Below are positions 34,848 through 44,752 of a stretch of DNA of 64,000 nt, one piece after another. Location: assembly GCA_014360685.1 (NCBI GenBank), contig JACIXB010000011.1, positions 1 to 64,000 of the forward strand, given 5' to 3'. Position numbers and translations under genes: made by a program. A model generated the notes under the pieces. The model ran no database searches, had not been told where the DNA came from, and was given only the letters and a program-made list of their open reading frames with translations. Within the stretch, counting starts at the first letter, position 1. Every line of letters starts with the position of its first letter. Source of the stretch: Actinomycetota bacterium. Its GTDB lineage: Bacteria > Actinomycetota > Geothermincolia > Geothermincolales > RBG-13-55-18.

Positions 34848-35798
34848 ATGGACATGGAGAAATACGGCACGGGGAACGGCCCGGCCAAGGCCCTGGTGGA
34901 GAACGTGCGCCGGGTGATCCGAGGCAAAGATGAACAGGTGACCCTGGCGGTGGTCGCCCTGCTCAGCGGGGGGCACCTCCTAGTGGAGGACGTGCCCGGG
35001 GTGGGAAAGACCATGCTGGCCCGTTCCCTGGCCCTGTCCATTCACGGGACCTACCGCCGCATCCAGTTCACCCCCGACCTGCTGCCCTCGGACGTCACGG
35101 GGACGGTGATCTACAACCAGAAGGCGGCGGATTTCGAGTTCAAGCCGGGGCCCATATTCGCCAACGTCGTCCTGGCCGACGAGATAAACCGCGCCACCCC
35201 GCGCACCCAATCCAGCCTCCTGGAGGCCATGGACGAGGGCCAGGTCACCGCCGACGGCACCACCTACCCACTCCCCCGCCCCTTTTTCGTCATCGCCACC
35301 CAGAACCCCGTGGAGTACCACGGAACCTACCCCCTGCCCGAGGGACAACTGGATCGCTTCTGCATGAGCCTCACCCTCGGCTACCCGTCCGCGGAAGTGG
35401 AGCGGGAGATAGTGGAGGCCCAGCTCCTCGAGCACCCGGTCAACGCTTTGGGCCCCGTCCTGGAGGCGGATGACATACCCGCCCTGCAGAAGAGGGTTCG
35501 CGAGGTTACCGTTCACCCGGACGTGCTCTCCTACGCCGTGGAACTGGTGAGGTCCACCCGGGAAGGAGAGGGATTCCACCTGGGGTCCAGCCCCCGCGGT
35601 ACCATATTCCTGGTCCGGACCGCACAAGCCAGGGCCTTCCTGGAAAGTCGCGACTTCGTGACCCCGGACGACGTCAAGGCCCTGGCGATCCCGGTGCTCG
35701 CCCACCGCGTCATCCCCTCCGCCCGTTCCCGGGCCCTCTCCGAGGCCCGGCGCCTCATCCAGGAAGTCCTGGAGCGCGTTCCGGTGCCCGTCCTTTAA
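34848..35798 (+). CDS. MoxR-type AAA+ ATPase
   Basis: A 316-aa ATPase. Walker A is DVPGVGKTM, Walker B is VVLADEINRATPRTQ, sensor 1 is VIATQNPVE, and the substrate loop is YPLPEGQLDRFCM. This is the MoxR proper subgroup that occurs with DUF58 and transglutaminase proteins, here encoded directly downstream. The trio is widespread and poorly understood; it may act on an extracytoplasmic polymer or on protein assembly. The gene is separated from the DUF58 gene by 10 bp. Confidence 0.94.
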   Translation: MDMEKYGTGNGPAKALVENVRRVIRGKDEQVTLAVVALLSGGHLLVEDVPGVGKTMLARSLALSIHGTYRRIQFTPDLLPSDVTGTVIYNQKAADFEFKPGPIFANVVLADEINRATPRTQSSLLEAMDEGQVTADGTTYPLPRPFFVIATQNPVEYHGTYPLPEGQLDRFCMSLTLGYPSAEVEREIVEAQLLEHPVNALGPVLEADDIPALQKRVREVTVHPDVLSYAVELVRSTREGEGFHLGSSPRGTIFLVRTAQARAFLESRDFVTPDDVKALAIPVLAHRVIPSARSRALSEARRLIQEVLERVPVPVL

Positions 35799-35808
35799 GG
35801 AGGTGGCC

Positions 35809-37176
35809 TTGCTTTCCACGCGTTCTCTCACCCTGGTGGCCCTGTCCATGGCCTTGCTCCTGATCGGCATAAATTCCCAGTCCGGTTGGTTGTTCTGGCT
35901 GGCGGGACTTCTCATTGCCGCCCTCCTGGTCTCTTGGCTGGAGTCCCTGCTCCTGGTCCGCAACCTCCACGCGGAGCGGACGCTCCCGCCCCGGGCCATT
36001 GAGGGCGAGCCCCTGGAGGTGGAGCTCCGGGTGCGCAACGGGGGGCGTTTAGCCCGTTACCTGCTGGCGGTGGTGGATGCGGACCCGTGCGCCGAGGAGA
36101 CGCCCGCCAGGTTCTCCCTGAAATCCACCAGGAGGAGCGCGAGAGAGGTTCTCCGCGAGACGCTGGCCGGAGGGGAAGATGAACCCGGGGAGGTGAGTCA
36201 GGAGCCGGGTGGGCCGGCGGTCCTCCTCCTGCCCCGGCTGGCCGGGAGGGAGGAAGTCATCCTCAGGTACAGGAGGGGCGGGCTGCGCCGCGGCATCTAC
36301 CGGGACTGGCCTCTCTACTTCTACTCCGAGGGTACTTTGGGACTCTCCCGTCACTCCAGCCGGATCCGGCCGGCCTCCCGCCTGGAGGTCCACCCCTCCT
36401 ATGTGGAGCTCTCGGCCTTCCCCTTCCTTGACGCCCTGATCTACCCCTGGCGCGAACTCCTCCCCGTCGCCTCCCGGGGGGAGGGATTGGATTTTTACGG
36501 GGTGCGCGAGTATCAACCGGGCGATCCCCTGGGCCGGGTGCACTGGCGGACCACAGCCAGGCGCGGCGACCTGGCGGTCAGGGAATTCGAGGCCGAGAGG
36601 ACCACCCGGTTGGCCATCCTCCTGGACAACCGGGGCGGAGATGCGGACGCCTGGAGGGCCAGGGACCGCCTGGACCTGCAAGCCCGGGTGGCGGCCAGCA
36701 TAGCCGCCTACGCCTTTAACGCCGGTTGCCCGGTAACCCTGGCCGCCTACCGCGGATCCACGCCGGCGATCCACGAGGCCCCGGGCCTCCAGGCCGCCCT
36801 CGGATGGCTGGCGGCCCTGGAGGCGGATGGGATACCGGCCCCGCGGGAACAGCTGGAGGGGCTGCTGCCCTTGCTTCCCGGAAACGCCCTCGTGTGCCAA
36901 GTAATGGCCATAGGCTCTCCCGGCGAGCTGCCGTTTTCATCCTCCCCGCCCAGGGGATCGCGGCTGGCATGGATACTGGTAACGGCATCACATGGTAAAA
37001 CATGCAATTCCATCGTTGGAGGGACGGATGCTCTCGAGGAACTGCTGCACCAGGGGCAAGCCTGGTTTCCCGACTTTCTCGAAGGAATCGCCGTGTGCGG
37101 TGAAGGAGAGGACCTCAGGAAATGCTTGGAAAATCCCTGCATAACCTGCGCAGGTTGGCGGTACCCAGGGAAATAG
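35809..37176 (+). CDS. DUF58 domain protein
   Basis: A 455-aa protein. TTG start with AAGGAGG 5 bases upstream. Two hydrophobic helices at the N-terminus (about 8-45) are followed by a beta-rich domain and then the DUF58 signature FYGVREYQPGDPLGRVHWRTTARRG. A VWA-like end (LAILLDNRGG) follows. It would sit at the membrane with the MoxR ATPase and the transglutaminase. Its 3' end overlaps the transglutaminase gene by 55 bp. Confidence 0.9.
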   Translation: MLSTRSLTLVALSMALLLIGINSQSGWLFWLAGLLIAALLVSWLESLLLVRNLHAERTLPPRAIEGEPLEVELRVRNGGRLARYLLAVVDADPCAEETPARFSLKSTRRSAREVLRETLAGGEDEPGEVSQEPGGPAVLLLPRLAGREEVILRYRRGGLRRGIYRDWPLYFYSEGTLGLSRHSSRIRPASRLEVHPSYVELSAFPFLDALIYPWRELLPVASRGEGLDFYGVREYQPGDPLGRVHWRTTARRGDLAVREFEAERTTRLAILLDNRGGDADAWRARDRLDLQARVAASIAAYAFNAGCPVTLAAYRGSTPAIHEAPGLQAALGWLAALEADGIPAPREQLEGLLPLLPGNALVCQVMAIGSPGELPFSSSPPRGSRLAWILVTASHGKTCNSIVGGTDALEELLHQGQAWFPDFLEGIAVCGEGEDLRKCLENPCITCAGWRYPGK

Positions 37177-39476
37177 AAGAGTCCCGCGGCCTGCGCCTGG
37201 CCGTATGGGCCTCTGTGTGCGTGTCCATCGCCGCCCTGGCCCTCCAGGAGGTGGTCAACCCCTCCGTGGTACTGTCTTCCATCCTCCTGATCACCGCGGG
37301 AAACCTCTTCAGCTGGTGGCGGCGGTCCCGGCCCAACATCGCGCTCAAGCTGGCCGTCGCCGCGCTGACCCTGGTGGCCCTGGCTTCCTTCCTGCGGCAG
37401 TCCTACCTGCAGCCTTACGACACCCGTACCCCGCTGGCCGAGCTATTCCTCTGGGTACAGGCGCTGCACAGCTTCGACCTGCCGCGCCGCAGGGACCTGC
37501 TCTTCTCCCTGGTCAGCTCTTTTATCCTGTTGGCCCTGGCCGCGTCGTACTCCCTGTCCGCCGCCTTCGCCTGGATGGTGGTCCTCTGGCTGGCCTGTGC
37601 CGCCCCTTCCCTCTATCTCGCCCAGAGGTCCCGTCTTTCCAGCTTCTCCAGCAACGATCCGGTAAAAAGCCCCTCAGGGGCGGCCTTTAAAGGGGCTTCC
37701 GCCGCCCTCAGCATGCTCCTGGCGGCGGTTCTTATCATCGGTCTCCTGGTGGGAGCCTTCATACCCCGCTTTCCCGCCACCTACATCCGCTCCCTTCCCT
37801 TCTCCCTGCGCCGACCCTGGTTCTCCGCCCAGGGTTATTCCGTGCGCAACCCGGGATATCCCCAGCTCCCCGTCAAACCACCCGACCACCCCTTGGATGT
37901 CAACCCGGAGGCCTATTTCGGTTTCGGCCCTTACCTGGACCTGCGCGCCAGGGGAAAGCTTATGGATCTCCCGGTGATGCGGGTACGATCCACCGAGCCC
38001 GCATACTGGAGGGGGCTGGCTTTCACTACCTACAACGGGTATTCCTGGTTGTTACCCGAGGGTGAGCCCCCCCGTCTCCACGCCGACCAGCAGCCCTTCA
38101 ACCTCCCGGCCCCGGAAAAGGACGCCCACCTGGCGATGAAAACCATCCTGCAGACCTTCTACCTGCAGAACGACCAGCCCAACGTGGTCTTCACCGCCTA
38201 CCGTCCCAGCCTGCTCTACTATCCTTCCGATTACCTATATTACGATGATTGCGGCATCAGGAGCCCCTTCGAATTGGCGGAGGGCCTGGTCTACAGCGCG
38301 GTCTCCTTCGGCATCGACCTGGACGATGAACGGCTCTCCTCCCTGGGCGGCTCCGTGATGCAGGGTCACCTCCACCCCTACCTGGAAGCGCCGGGTTCCC
38401 AAGCCAGGCTGGGCGACCCTCCCTACGTGGTGGCGGGCGACAAGCAAGCTTACCTCGAACTGCCGCCCCTCCCGGACAGGGTAATCCAGCTGGCCCGGGA
38501 GATAATCCCCCGCGACGCCGCGCCCATGCAACGGGTCAAGGCCATCGAGGACTTCCTGGCCCGGGAATACGCCTACTCCCTGGACGTCCCGCCACTGCCT
38601 CCGGGAGGGGACGCCGTGGACCATTTCCTCTTCGATTCGCGACGCGGATACTGCGAGCACTTCGCCACCGCCCATGCCGTGCTGTGCCGCCTGGCCGGCG
38701 TTCCCTCCCGGGTGGCCACCGGGTACGCTACCGGTGATTACAACCCGTTGACCGGGCTCTACGAGGTAAGCCTGGACGACGCCCACGCCTGGGTGGAGGT
38801 CTATCTCGCCGGCGTGGGATGGGTTACCAGGGAACCTACGCCGGGCTTCACCCTCCCCGAGGGCCACGGGTCCTACGGCGTCTTTTGGGTATTCCGCGAT
38901 TTTTTCGCCTGGGTGGGTCGCAACCTTTCCTCCATCCTCCCGCCCGCCGTGCGTTCCTCCCTCAAGCGGGGGGTCTCCGCACTGGGCAGGGGACTGCGAG
39001 CCCTAGCCTCGGGGGTGCTCTATTCCTCGCGACAGGCGCCCTGGCTCCCCGCGGCCCTCGCCCTGCTCGTCCTGGCGGGCATCGCCCTGCGGCGTCGCTC
39101 GCCTAAACGGTACGCCTTCACATCGTCCATCGCAGGCGATCCGCGGGCCTTGATGGGCCTCTTCCTGGAGGAAGTCGGCCGGCTTATCCGCCCCCGACCG
39201 CCTGGATGGACAATCCAGGAATATTTTTCCATGCTACGGGAAGAGGTCCCCGCCCTGGACCTGGGAACGGAGCTTTTCCTCTACGAGAGGGCCCGCTACG
39301 GCGGGCGCGCCCTCGACGGGGAGGAGTTGGATCGCTTCCGCGCGGGTATGCTCCGCGCCCTGGAAGGGCTGCGCTCCGCGCACCGCCCCATCCGCCGCCT
39401 CCGCGGTATCGCCTTGCGAAAAAGCGGGCAGCGGAGATCCGGTGCAAGTCCGCGCCCCGGGACGGACAACGTTTAA
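37122..39476 (+). CDS. Transglutaminase-like membrane protein (DUF3488/TgpA type)
   Basis: A 784-aa protein. An N-terminal block of about six membrane helices (about 25-215) precedes an extracytoplasmic region. The transglutaminase core carries C511 in RRGYCEHFATA and H555 in DDAHAWVEVY; the third position is E571 in VTREPTPG, where Asp is usual. Another membrane helix (about 640-655) and a cytoplasmic DUF4129-like tail follow. It starts within the last 55 bp of the DUF58 gene, a sign of translational coupling. It may crosslink or cleave proteins outside the membrane; the natural substrate of this family is not known. Confidence 0.9.
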   Translation: MLGKSLHNLRRLAVPREIEESRGLRLAVWASVCVSIAALALQEVVNPSVVLSSILLITAGNLFSWWRRSRPNIALKLAVAALTLVALASFLRQSYLQPYDTRTPLAELFLWVQALHSFDLPRRRDLLFSLVSSFILLALAASYSLSAAFAWMVVLWLACAAPSLYLAQRSRLSSFSSNDPVKSPSGAAFKGASAALSMLLAAVLIIGLLVGAFIPRFPATYIRSLPFSLRRPWFSAQGYSVRNPGYPQLPVKPPDHPLDVNPEAYFGFGPYLDLRARGKLMDLPVMRVRSTEPAYWRGLAFTTYNGYSWLLPEGEPPRLHADQQPFNLPAPEKDAHLAMKTILQTFYLQNDQPNVVFTAYRPSLLYYPSDYLYYDDCGIRSPFELAEGLVYSAVSFGIDLDDERLSSLGGSVMQGHLHPYLEAPGSQARLGDPPYVVAGDKQAYLELPPLPDRVIQLAREIIPRDAAPMQRVKAIEDFLAREYAYSLDVPPLPPGGDAVDHFLFDSRRGYCEHFATAHAVLCRLAGVPSRVATGYATGDYNPLTGLYEVSLDDAHAWVEVYLAGVGWVTREPTPGFTLPEGHGSYGVFWVFRDFFAWVGRNLSSILPPAVRSSLKRGVSALGRGLRALASGVLYSSRQAPWLPAALALLVLAGIALRRRSPKRYAFTSSIAGDPRALMGLFLEEVGRLIRPRPPGWTIQEYFSMLREEVPALDLGTELFLYERARYGGRALDGEELDRFRAGMLRALEGLRSAHRPIRRLRGIALRKSGQRRSGASPRPGTDNV

Positions 39477-39749
39477 TAACCATGATGAAGCGCGTGAGGC
39501 AGCCCCAGGTCCGCGCCCCGAGAGAAAAACCCCGCCGGGGCACATAAAACGCGAGGGATTTCCCGGTTCTTCTACGTGCCTTGCCGGCGCATGCACGCCC
39601 CCCGGCATGTCCTTCGTTGAACCACGGGGAAAAGCGGAGCCACGACACGCAACGCGCAGAAGCGCGGGGGCTCCTCCACTTCCCGGGCGCGTTCCGCCGC
39701 GGTTGCCCGGTACAGGCCGCGCGGCGACGGAGCTGTAAGGGCTGGGGCG

Positions 39750-40745
39750 CTAGTGGGGCACTTCCTCCTCCAGGTCCAGCTCCATCTCCTGGCTCATGGC
39801 ACGGGGGACGTAAAGGGGGCGCTTGAAGAGGTTCTTCATGTCCGTCCAGGGAGAATCGCCCTCCCCGGCCCTCTCCGCTATCTCGCGGAAGCTGTTCACC
39901 TTGGCGTCCAGGTTGTCCACGTGGTGGAGGAGGATGGCCTCCAGGGTCTTGGGCCGCTTGGGGGAACCCCATTCCAGCTCCCCGTGGTGGCTGAGGACGG
40001 CGTGCCGCAGGCGCATGGCCAAGTCCTCGGGGAAGCCCGGCATGGCGGCTATCCTCTCCCGGATCATCTGATCGGAGAGGAGAAGGTGGCCCAGGAAGCG
40101 CCCGGCGTCCGTGTAGTCGATGGCCCGGTCGTACTCCAGCTCGTGGATCTTTCCTATATCGTGCAGAATGGCCGCGGCTACGAGGAGGTCGCGGTCCACC
40201 TCGGGGTAGAGTTCGCAGACCATGCGGCAGATGCGCACCGTGTTGGCGGTGTGCTCCAGGAGTCCACCCAGGTAGGGATGGTGGTAATTCTTGGCAGCCG
40301 GGGCGCGGGTGAAGAGGCGCATGAACTCCGGGTCGTTGAGGAAGTTGAGGAGTAAGCTCTTGAGGTGGAAGTTCCGGATCTCGTCCGCGGCCTGGCGGAG
40401 CTCTCCCTCCAGCTCCGCGCGGTCCGTCCCCACCACCCGCAAGAAGTCGGAGACGTCCACCTCCTCTTCCGCACAGCGGCGCAGGGAACTCACCACCACC
40501 TGGACCTGGTCACGGTATCTCTCCACCCTACCGCTCACCGCCACATAATCCCGCTCGGAAAAGGCATCCCGGTATCGCAGGGCGTTGTCCCACACCCGGG
40601 CCTCCACCTTGCCGCTCTTGTCCGTCAGCTCCAGGGCCAGGTAGGGGGCTCCCGCCTTGGTCCTGCGCAGCTCCTTGCGCGTGACCAGGAAAACGCTCTT
40701 TACCTCCTCCCCGGGCTCCAGCTCGCTGACCAGCTGCTTGGACAT
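39750..40745 (-). CDS. 3'-5' exoribonuclease, YhaM-like (OB fold + HD)
   Basis: A 331-aa protein. GGAGG lies 5 bases before the ATG. The N-terminal OB-fold (about 10-95, LELTDKSGKVEARVWDNA) probably binds nucleic acid. The HD phosphohydrolase domain (about 130-300) has H165 in GLLEHTAN, H195-D196 in ILHDIGKI and later HHGELEWG. This arrangement is that of YhaM/CBF1, 3'-5' exoribonucleases of Gram-positive bacteria. It is monocistronic. The 874 bp upstream contain no gene. Confidence 0.9.
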   Translation of the reverse strand: MSKQLVSELEPGEEVKSVFLVTRKELRRTKAGAPYLALELTDKSGKVEARVWDNALRYRDAFSERDYVAVSGRVERYRDQVQVVVSSLRRCAEEEVDVSDFLRVVGTDRAELEGELRQAADEIRNFHLKSLLLNFLNDPEFMRLFTRAPAAKNYHHPYLGGLLEHTANTVRICRMVCELYPEVDRDLLVAAAILHDIGKIHELEYDRAIDYTDAGRFLGHLLLSDQMIRERIAAMPGFPEDLAMRLRHAVLSHHGELEWGSPKRPKTLEAILLHHVDNLDAKVNSFREIAERAGEGDSPWTDMKNLFKRPLYVPRAMSQEMELDLEEEVPH

Positions 40746-41619
40746 CTCGTCCTCCCGTCCTCCAGATCGACCGGCCGGAAATCCACACCGCGGCCGCGCG
40801 ACACCCTCTACCTGTAATTTCTTTCCCCGGCCCCCATCTCCTTGGGGCGCACCCGGGGATGGGCGCCTGAAGCGTCCCACCTGCCCTCCGCGGGTGACCG
40901 CCGAACCGCGCCGCCGGCCAAGAGGATCCCCGCCGGTACCTCTCTCCCGCCGCGGGGCAACCCCCGCCGGCGCCGCCCATCCCCGTCGCCGCACGGTTAC
41001 CGGGGGCCTCGGCTTAGGTGGATAAAGCCGGCGCCGCTTCCGGTGAGCCGGTCCCGGGGGATCACCTCACATCTCACCCTTCGGGAAGATGATAAACGGG
41101 GGCAACGACAAAATCCGGAAACGCCCGACGCCGATAAACCACCTCCCATTCCTGGAGAGCTCGGCATGCCGGCGAGCCTCACAGCGGCCGGATTAGAGTC
41201 GGAATCCTCGATCCTGTGGCGGCCGGCGGAGGTACGCCGGTTAAGGAAGTTGCCCAAGGTTTTCCAACCCCGTGACCCACCGGTTCGCATCCTCGGAGAT
41301 CGGTCCTACCCTATGCCATACCTTATCCGGGGGCGCTTTCGGGGTTGGAAAAGAACGGGAAACCACTTATCTACCCGGCAACACGAAGAAAACGGTGCGG
41401 AGCCTTGTGTTCGCCGGTGGAGAATAGGAAAATGAAAAATCGGTTGGGGGATGCTCGCAATATTTTCCGCGAGACGACGCGGAACCGGGTCTTGAGCCCG
41501 ACATGCGAGCGAGACTGAGATCGGGACCACGGGGATTCGGGCCGGAATCTTCGATCCGGTGCCGGTCACCGAGGTTCCTCGGCCAGCGCCCGGCCGCCCA
41601 GGAGATGAAGGAGGGTAAG
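40746..41619. other. Intergenic region without recognisable gene
   Basis: 874 bp between divergent yhaM-like and cupin-fusion genes. It is very GC-rich at the left and more neutral at the right. Open frames exist on both strands but have no motif, ribosome site or coding bias. I looked for SRP RNA, RNase P, tmRNA and riboswitch cores and saw none. Confidence 0.5.
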
Positions 41620-43053
41620 ATGTTGTCACCTCACGGTCCCGCTCAGCCCATCGACCTACAGGAGGAAGAGGGAAGGGACATGACCTGCTTCCTCTGCCGG
41701 TTGGATCCCGGCAAGGGAGGGCCCCGAAGGCCGCACGCTCACGACCACGCCCATGTCGTGGTGGTCCTCCGGGGCACGGCCACCGTGAGAACAAGGGAAG
41801 GTGATCGCGAGCTTGCCGAGGGAGGGGTGGTCCTCATCCCGAGCGGCACGCCCCACTCCATCTGGAACCGTTCCTCAAAGGCGCTGGAGACGATCTTCCT
41901 TGACCTCGGCGGCGGCGCGCCGGCAGCGGAAGCCAAAACCGAGGCGGGCAAGAAAGGGGATTTCGCCGCCAGGAAGGATGAGGTCCTGCGGCTCACCAAT
42001 TCCTTCTGCCGGCGCTACCTGGATCATGAATACCGGATGCTGTGCGAGAAGATGGTGAAAAAGCTGTGCCTCGCGGAGGAGGAGTCCTTCCTCAAGGGTA
42101 AACCGGAAGCCTGGGCGGCGGGGATCATCCATGCCCTGGGAAGCAATAACCTCCTCTTCAGTACCTGGTGCGAGCCTTACGTGGCGGTATCCGAGATAAC
42201 GGCCTTCTTCGGCATCTCCTACAGCTCCATGCATGCCCGCTCCAGGAAAATAATGGACCTTTTCGGGATGGAGACCCTGGAACGCGAATTCTCCACCCCC
42301 ACCATGGCGATGATCTTCGGCAACCTCGCCGATCTCCTGTACCCATCAAGCCTTCCCGAGGGGGCTTCGGTGACGCGGGCGATCGCCGAAAGCCGCCGCC
42401 GGGGATGGGAAAGGGCCCGCGCCAGGTCCGGCTGGCGGCGGGAGTATACCAATATATACCAGTTCCGCATCTACCTAGTGGAAAGCGACCCGCTGATCTG
42501 GAGACGCATTCAGGTGCCGGGCGACTACACCTTCTGGGACCTTCACGTGGCCATACAGGACGCCATGGGCTGGCTCGACTACCATCTGCACATGTTCTCC
42601 CTCCCGCGTCCGGGCGGCATCAAGTTGGAGCACATCGGGATACCCGACGAGGAAGACCTGGACATCGGGGCGTTCGGGGAACCCTTTCCGCTGCTCCCGG
42701 GATGGGAGGAGAACATCGCCGACTGGTTCACGCCCGAGAACGCCCTTGCCTCCTACGAGTACGACTTCGGCGACGGTTGGGTCCACGGAATAGAGCTGGA
42801 GGAAATACTGCCCAGGGAGCCGGGTGCATCCTACCCCCGCTGCCTGGATGGATGGGGAGCCTGCCCTCCCGAGGACTGCGGGGGTACCGACGGGTATTAC
42901 CGGATGCTGCGCATCCTCGCCGACCCTTCCCACCCGGAACGCGAGGAGTACCTCCGGTGGCTGGGCGGCGATTTCGATCCCCGGGACTTCGACCCGCAAG
43001 AGGTGGGGTTCGACGACCCGGCCCGGCGCTTCTTGGAGGTTTTCTCCGATTGA
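41620..43053 (+). CDS. Cupin / DUF6398 / pRiA4b ORF-3-like fusion protein
   Basis: A 477-aa three-domain protein; the start follows AAGGAGG with 5-base spacing. Domain 1 (about 10-95) is a cupin with metal-ligand histidines in RPHAHDHAHVVVVLRG and PSGTPHSIWN. Domain 2 (about 115-240) resembles DUF6398 (EYRMLCEKMVKKL...AWAAGIIHALGSNNLLFS). Domain 3 (about 285-475) is the pRiA4b ORF-3 type fold (YQFRIYLVESDPLIWRRIQ, then YEYDFGDGWVHGIELEEI and CLDGWGACPPEDCGG). DUF6398 and pRiA4b domains often occur together and are unexplained; a cupin in front is unusual. It precedes the C45 hydrolase gene by 99 bp. Confidence 0.85.
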   Translation: MLSPHGPAQPIDLQEEEGRDMTCFLCRLDPGKGGPRRPHAHDHAHVVVVLRGTATVRTREGDRELAEGGVVLIPSGTPHSIWNRSSKALETIFLDLGGGAPAAEAKTEAGKKGDFAARKDEVLRLTNSFCRRYLDHEYRMLCEKMVKKLCLAEEESFLKGKPEAWAAGIIHALGSNNLLFSTWCEPYVAVSEITAFFGISYSSMHARSRKIMDLFGMETLEREFSTPTMAMIFGNLADLLYPSSLPEGASVTRAIAESRRRGWERARARSGWRREYTNIYQFRIYLVESDPLIWRRIQVPGDYTFWDLHVAIQDAMGWLDYHLHMFSLPRPGGIKLEHIGIPDEEDLDIGAFGEPFPLLPGWEENIADWFTPENALASYEYDFGDGWVHGIELEEILPREPGASYPRCLDGWGACPPEDCGGTDGYYRMLRILADPSHPEREEYLRWLGGDFDPRDFDPQEVGFDDPARRFLEVFSD

Positions 43054-43152
43054 CGTCGAGGCGCCGGGCGCTGGAGTCCCGCCGGCAAGGGCGCCGGCGG
43101 AGGCGGCCGATGGATTCGCCTTCGGCCCGCCCGATACGGAAAGGAGGAGGAG

Positions 43153-44547
43153 ATGCTCTGGACCATAGTCTCCAAGGACGATTTCGGTTTCGGCTACGCG
43201 GCGGGAAGGAAGCGCGAGAGGCTCTACCGCGCGGCTCTGACCCGGGCCGCCTCGTGGCTCAGCCAGACGGGGGCCCATCCCGCCCGCGCAAGGGAAAGGG
43301 CCCGGCGACATCTGGCAATACTTTCCAACTACTATCCACGGCAGCGCGAGAGGATGGAAGGGTTGGCACGCGCACTGGGGACGGACGTGGTGGAGATGGC
43401 CACGGCCTCGCTGGCCCTGGCCTCCCTGCCCGGCACCGGTTGCACCAACTTCGCCGCCGTACCGCCGGCCACCTCCGACGGCAAGGTGTACGTCTCCTGG
43501 AACTTCGACCTCTCCCCTCTCTTCCGCCTCCTCCTGGGGCGCATGCCCCTTTACGTGCGGGACATAGCGGGGAACAAGCCCTACGTGTGCATGGGTCTCC
43601 CGGTGCTCTTCGGCATCGGGGTGATGAACGGCGACGGCTTGTGCTCTTGCGTCAACTCGGTGGGGTGCACGGACGGCGGCGAGGGCCTGACCTTCTTCGA
43701 GCTCAATAACCTGGCCATGGAGACCTGCTCCACGGTGGACGAAGCGGTGGAGGTGTGGCGAAACAACCCCCGCGAGGTGCTCCCCGGGCTGGCCATGGCT
43801 ATCATCATGAACGCCAACGACATCTTCGCGGACATGAGCGGGGAGGCGGTGGTCATCGAGCACTCCCACAACCACATGGCGGTGGAGAGGGCCTCCGACC
43901 ACGGCGGGGTGCTGGCCTCCGCCAACCACCACCAGTTCCTGGACCGGTCCCTCTCCGGCGGGGCCGACCCGGTGAAGGAGCCCCTCATCGCCGGCTCCTA
44001 CGCCCGCCTGGCCCGCATGTGGGAGCTCCTGGAGATGTTCCGGGGGGATATAGATCGATACACGGCGCGCATGATCGCCCGGGACCACGGGTTGAACTAC
44101 TCCACCCTGGAGGAATTCGGCCTCCGTCCCGACCCCTACGGCGAGAGGGTGGACGACGCCACCATCTGCTGCCACCCCTGGAACTTCTTCCGCCACCTGC
44201 GGAGGGGGGAATTGGTGGAGGCGCTGGTGGAGATGAACGTGGCCCGCACCCTGAACTCCATCATCATGGACCCCGGGCGGTGCACCATCTACATCACGCC
44301 GGGAAATCCCTGCCGCCACCAGTACGTCCCCGTATGGGTGGGCGACGCCCTGCGCATGGAATGGGCGGACCGGGCCCGGGAGGAGATAGATTACCGCCCG
44401 GAGGGGAGCCTGCGCCGGCGCCGGCGCCGCGTGGACATGTTCCGTCGTCCCCAGGCCACCCGGGCCAGCGACCTGGCGCGTTCCCTGGCCCTCCGGGCCT
44501 TCGGCGCCCTGGACCGCCTCATGTCCGCGGGCCTGGTCAAGGAGTGA
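43153..44547 (+). CDS. C45 family autoproteolytic acyltransferase/hydrolase
   Basis: A 464-aa protein of the acyl-CoA:isopenicillin N acyltransferase-like (peptidase C45) group. The Ntn nucleophile is C97 in GTGCTNFAA, at which the precursor should cleave itself to free the catalytic cysteine. VYVSWNFDLS and the histidine-rich stretch IEHSHNHMAVER follow, and ASANHHQF is typical of the family. The start has AGGAGGAGG upstream. No signal peptide is seen. The upstream cupin fusion may be co-transcribed. The substrate is unknown. Confidence 0.88.
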   Translation: MLWTIVSKDDFGFGYAAGRKRERLYRAALTRAASWLSQTGAHPARARERARRHLAILSNYYPRQRERMEGLARALGTDVVEMATASLALASLPGTGCTNFAAVPPATSDGKVYVSWNFDLSPLFRLLLGRMPLYVRDIAGNKPYVCMGLPVLFGIGVMNGDGLCSCVNSVGCTDGGEGLTFFELNNLAMETCSTVDEAVEVWRNNPREVLPGLAMAIIMNANDIFADMSGEAVVIEHSHNHMAVERASDHGGVLASANHHQFLDRSLSGGADPVKEPLIAGSYARLARMWELLEMFRGDIDRYTARMIARDHGLNYSTLEEFGLRPDPYGERVDDATICCHPWNFFRHLRRGELVEALVEMNVARTLNSIIMDPGRCTIYITPGNPCRHQYVPVWVGDALRMEWADRAREEIDYRPEGSLRRRRRRVDMFRRPQATRASDLARSLALRAFGALDRLMSAGLVKE

Positions 44548-44752
44548 GCCGGGACGGGGAGCTCACCATACGGGACGGCGCGAAAGAGACGCGGTCGGGA
44601 ACGCGGCAGCGCGTCAGAATGGGCTGGAAAGACACGGTAACCGGTTAGCGGGATGGAAACCGAGGCGACGGCTTCCCGGATAGATAGGGAAAACGCTGTA
44701 TCAACTTGAGGCGTCTCAAGTCATCGACGCTCCGTTTCCTGGGAGGTGGAAG

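Noticed and set aside
39428-39470. GATCCGGTGCAAGTCCGCG resembling a cobalamin riboswitch box
   Set aside because: It lies within the 3' coding end of the transglutaminase gene and lacks the other conserved riboswitch parts; no B12 gene follows.
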